From: Lachnospiraceae bacterium
GTDB taxonomy: Bacteria; Bacillota; Clostridia; Lachnospirales; Lachnospiraceae
Length of the DNA: 8,234 nucleotides
Assembly: GCA_024691145.1 (NCBI GenBank)
Contig: JAILNW010000183.1
Span: forward strand, 1 to 8,234
Direction of reading: 5' to 3'
This document shows positions 6,437 through 8,234 of the stretch, piece by piece (position 1 is the stretch's first letter; the number at the start of each line of letters is the position of its first letter). Under the pieces are notes generated by a model that worked only from the letters and a program-made list of their open reading frames with translations, had not been told where the DNA came from and made no database searches. The position numbers and the translations under genes were made by a program.

Positions 6437-7651
6437 ATGGTAAAAAGAATTGATGGAAATCATTATATTTCCGATGCCAATGAATACACAGATTGCGAAG
6501 AAACGTACACAGAAGACGGTTATGAAGAGAGTTACGAAGAAAACTTTGAGGATAGTTATGAAGAAGGTTTCCATGACAATTATGAAGAGACATATGATGA
6601 AAATTATCAGGATAACTATGAGGAAGTTTATGATGACAATTATTCACAGAGTGACTTGGAATCATATGATAGTTTCTATGACTATGGTATAATAGAGAAT
6701 GATTATTATCCTGAAATGTTTGATAATGATGTTCACAAAGGCAGGGTAATGGAATTAGCAAAGAAAATGCTATATGAATTGGAATTATATCAGGTTATGG
6801 GAATTATTGGAGCATTGCTATTGATAATTGGCAGTTTTTGTCCGATGATAACTATAGAGTATTTTGGCATTAAGGATACGGTTTTTTATTTTGAAAGCTA
6901 CGGAGCAGTAATTATTATGCTTGCAATTATTGCACTTTTACTTATTGTGCTTAATAAGCATAAATACGTACTGGTTCCTTCGGTTGCAGTACTTCTGCTT
7001 AGCTTTTCAATCAGAATCAAATTAATAGTAGCATCAGATTATATATCATTCAGATATGGATTCTATATAGTTATGTTAGGAACGGTTCTTGTACTGTTTT
7101 CTACATTGCTTATAAACTATGGATATGCAAGAAATAGTGCGTTTAGAAAGAATAAGCCATTATATTTTGAAGATATTGTATGGATTGGAATAACTATATT
7201 TTTAAGCACATTTTTAGCATATTTGCTATCTACAGAGGGAATACTAACTAATTATGTTAATCAGATTGATGAACTTGAAGAGGCATCAGTGAACAGAAAA
7301 ACAATTATTCCGGAAGAGAATAAAACGGAGAGTGGTTTTACACACTATATAGAGTTTGAAAAGCCGGATGATTGGGAGGATGAGGTATATATTTATATAT
7401 ACAAGCAGAATGGCAAAGATATAGAGAATATGTCCAAGTGGCCAGGAAAACTTATGGAAACAGAGGATAATAAGCTTTATACCTTTGGATATGATGATTA
7501 CTGGAAAGATGGATATGTGTTATTTAGTGATGGAGAAAGACAGATACCTTTTGCGAATGTAAAGGGATTGGAACTTAAGAATGCAAAAAAGGTAATCGGA
7601 AGCAAGAATGGAGAAAGAGCATACAGCTATGAAATAATAAGCGAAAAATGA
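6437..7651 (+). CDS. Five-helix membrane protein with aromatic/acidic tetrad repeat and C-terminal CBM26-like module
   Basis: Read from ATG 6437 the protein has 404 residues. The N-terminal ~95 are cytoplasmic by topology, very acidic, and carry ten [YF]-x-[ED]-x tetrads (29-68). Hydrophobic segments lie at ~118-141, 154-172, 176-197, 205-227 and 246-264. The first (LLLIIGSFCPMI) and fourth (RYGFYIVML) match the helices of the two paralogues near the left end. There is no DUF5067-like domain and no Pro/Thr stalk: a short linker (265-298) leads directly to a CBM26-like module (~302-390) with FEKPDDW, VYIYIY, KWPG (334-337) and LFSDGERQ. The start is uncertain. No good ribosome binding site precedes ATG 6437, and in-frame TTG (6425, 6431) and GTG (6428) codons lie just upstream near a weak GAGAG. 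The next gene follows after 30 nt. Confidence 0.8.
   Translation: MVKRIDGNHYISDANEYTDCEETYTEDGYEESYEENFEDSYEEGFHDNYEETYDENYQDNYEEVYDDNYSQSDLESYDSFYDYGIIENDYYPEMFDNDVHKGRVMELAKKMLYELELYQVMGIIGALLLIIGSFCPMITIEYFGIKDTVFYFESYGAVIIMLAIIALLLIVLNKHKYVLVPSVAVLLLSFSIRIKLIVASDYISFRYGFYIVMLGTVLVLFSTLLINYGYARNSAFRKNKPLYFEDIVWIGITIFLSTFLAYLLSTEGILTNYVNQIDELEEASVNRKTIIPEENKTESGFTHYIEFEKPDDWEDEVYIYIYKQNGKDIENMSKWPGKLMETEDNKLYTFGYDDYWKDGYVLFSDGERQIPFANVKGLELKNAKKVIGSKNGERAYSYEIISEK
6521..6643 (+). repeat. Ten-unit [YF]-x-[ED]-x tetrad repeat (12-bp coding period)
   Basis: Eleven aromatic residues (Tyr or Phe) occur at exact four-residue spacing, with Glu or Asp at the third place of every full unit and Ser, Asn, Gly, Thr or Val at the fourth. 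Codons alternate (tat/tac, gaa/gag), so the pattern is maintained at protein level and is not a recent DNA expansion. Confidence 0.9.
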
Positions 7652-7681
7652 TAATTAAGATTTTAGGCAGGAGGAATGATT

Positions 7682-8234
7682 ATGGGTTATTCATCTATTT
7701 TAAAACTTATTAATCAGGGAGATTTTTCAGAAGCCAAGAAGAGAATGAACGAGTATATTGATGGCAATGAGGTTAATGAGGAAGATTTAAAGTTGCTTAT
7801 AGATTATTATAATGCTACAAATAGTCTTTTTGCAGGAAGAATTCTTTATAGAATACAATGTTCCATGGGAAAGTATTTTGATGCATATGAAACATTTGTA
7901 TCACTTTTGTCAAAGACAATGAGAAAAGAACTCTCACTTGCAGATTGTGTAGAACTTGCAGATCTTCCTACTGTTGAAAGGATGACTGAAGATATAATAG
8001 AAAAATTAGAGGATGATTTGGATATTCCACAGTCACTGATTGTATCACAGATTTATGATATATTAGAACCTAAGCTTTATGCAGCAAAGCAGGAAAAGGA
8101 TTATGAACTTATTGCAAGAATGGCCAATAATATCTGGTTTGAGGAACTTAAGTCATCACACTACCTGTATGAGACTGCAAAGTCCTGTATAAAAGTAAAA
8201 GATCCTTTGGCAGAGAAGGTTCTTCAAAAAATGA
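7682..8234 (+). CDS. Helical, TPR-like cytosolic protein of unknown function (partial, 3' end outside window)
   Basis: The reading frame is open from ATG 7682 to the last base, 184 codons plus one nucleotide. AGGAGG (7669-7674) lies 7 nt before this ATG. An in-frame ATG at 7676 is too close to it. The product has no signal peptide or membrane segment. It is predicted helical, with segments such as INQGDFSEAKKRMNEYI and MGKYFDAYETFVSLL that resemble TPR helix pairs, but the family is not identified. It follows the third five-helix protein by 30 nt with no terminator between them, so the two are probably co-transcribed and may act together, for example with the tetrad-repeat tail on the cytoplasmic side. 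Confidence 0.75.
   Translation, partial: MGYSSILKLINQGDFSEAKKRMNEYIDGNEVNEEDLKLLIDYYNATNSLFAGRILYRIQCSMGKYFDAYETFVSLLSKTMRKELSLADCVELADLPTVERMTEDIIEKLEDDLDIPQSLIVSQIYDILEPKLYAAKQEKDYELIARMANNIWFEELKSSHYLYETAKSCIKVKDPLAEKVLQKM

Noticed and set aside
6390..6761. His/Asn-rich minus-strand open frame opposite the tetrad repeat
   Set aside because: It arises from reading the tat-gaa-gat repeat backwards and crosses the promoter of the real gene.

Overview
This AT-rich window reads like the chromosome of a low-GC anaerobic Firmicute, most likely a Lachnospiraceae member (Butyrivibrio/Roseburia/Lachnospira type). That placement is inferred from strong AGGAGG-type ribosome binding sites, the codon choice, Thr/Pro/Glu-rich surface stalks and a CBM26-type carbohydrate-binding fold. 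No taxonomic marker gene is present. All six genes lie on the + strand, and the last runs off the right end.

Layout: (1) 1-194 is a leader with weak promoter candidates. (2) 195-3501 is a two-gene unit, 22 nt apart, of paralogous polytopic membrane proteins. Each has five predicted membrane helices, then a DUF5067/DUF4352-like domain, a Thr/Pro stalk and a C-terminal CBM26-like starch-binding module. A hairpin terminator closes the unit at 3545-3582. (3) 3664-4485 encodes a signal-peptide-bearing, single-pass protein with a Tyr/Asp/Asn-rich ectodomain and a basic cytoplasmic tail, closed by a terminator at 4501-4527. (4) 4595-6265 holds a good SigA-type promoter, a structured leader (an 11-bp inverted repeat between two 10-bp direct repeats) and a membrane-anchored GH25 muramidase on a TEEP stalk. 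A long hairpin follows at 6269-6315. (5) 6396 to the end holds a promoter, a third five-helix/CBM26-like paralogue with a cytoplasmic [YF]-x-[ED]-x tetrad repeat in place of the zinc ribbon, and, 30 nt later, the start of a helical (TPR-like) cytosolic protein.

The theme is the cell envelope. Three proteins share a membrane core and an outward-facing glycan-binding module but differ in their cytoplasmic ends: zinc ribbon, nothing, or aromatic/acidic repeat. They sit with a cell-wall hydrolase and a small aromatic-rich membrane protein. No amylase or other polysaccharide-degrading enzyme apart from the lysozyme is visible, so the CBM-like modules are on non-enzymatic proteins. A plausible but unproven reading is an envelope complex that binds or senses a glycan (starch, glycogen or a wall polymer) and is threaded through the peptidoglycan with help from the GH25 enzyme. 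I see no mobile element, tRNA, rRNA or CRISPR array.
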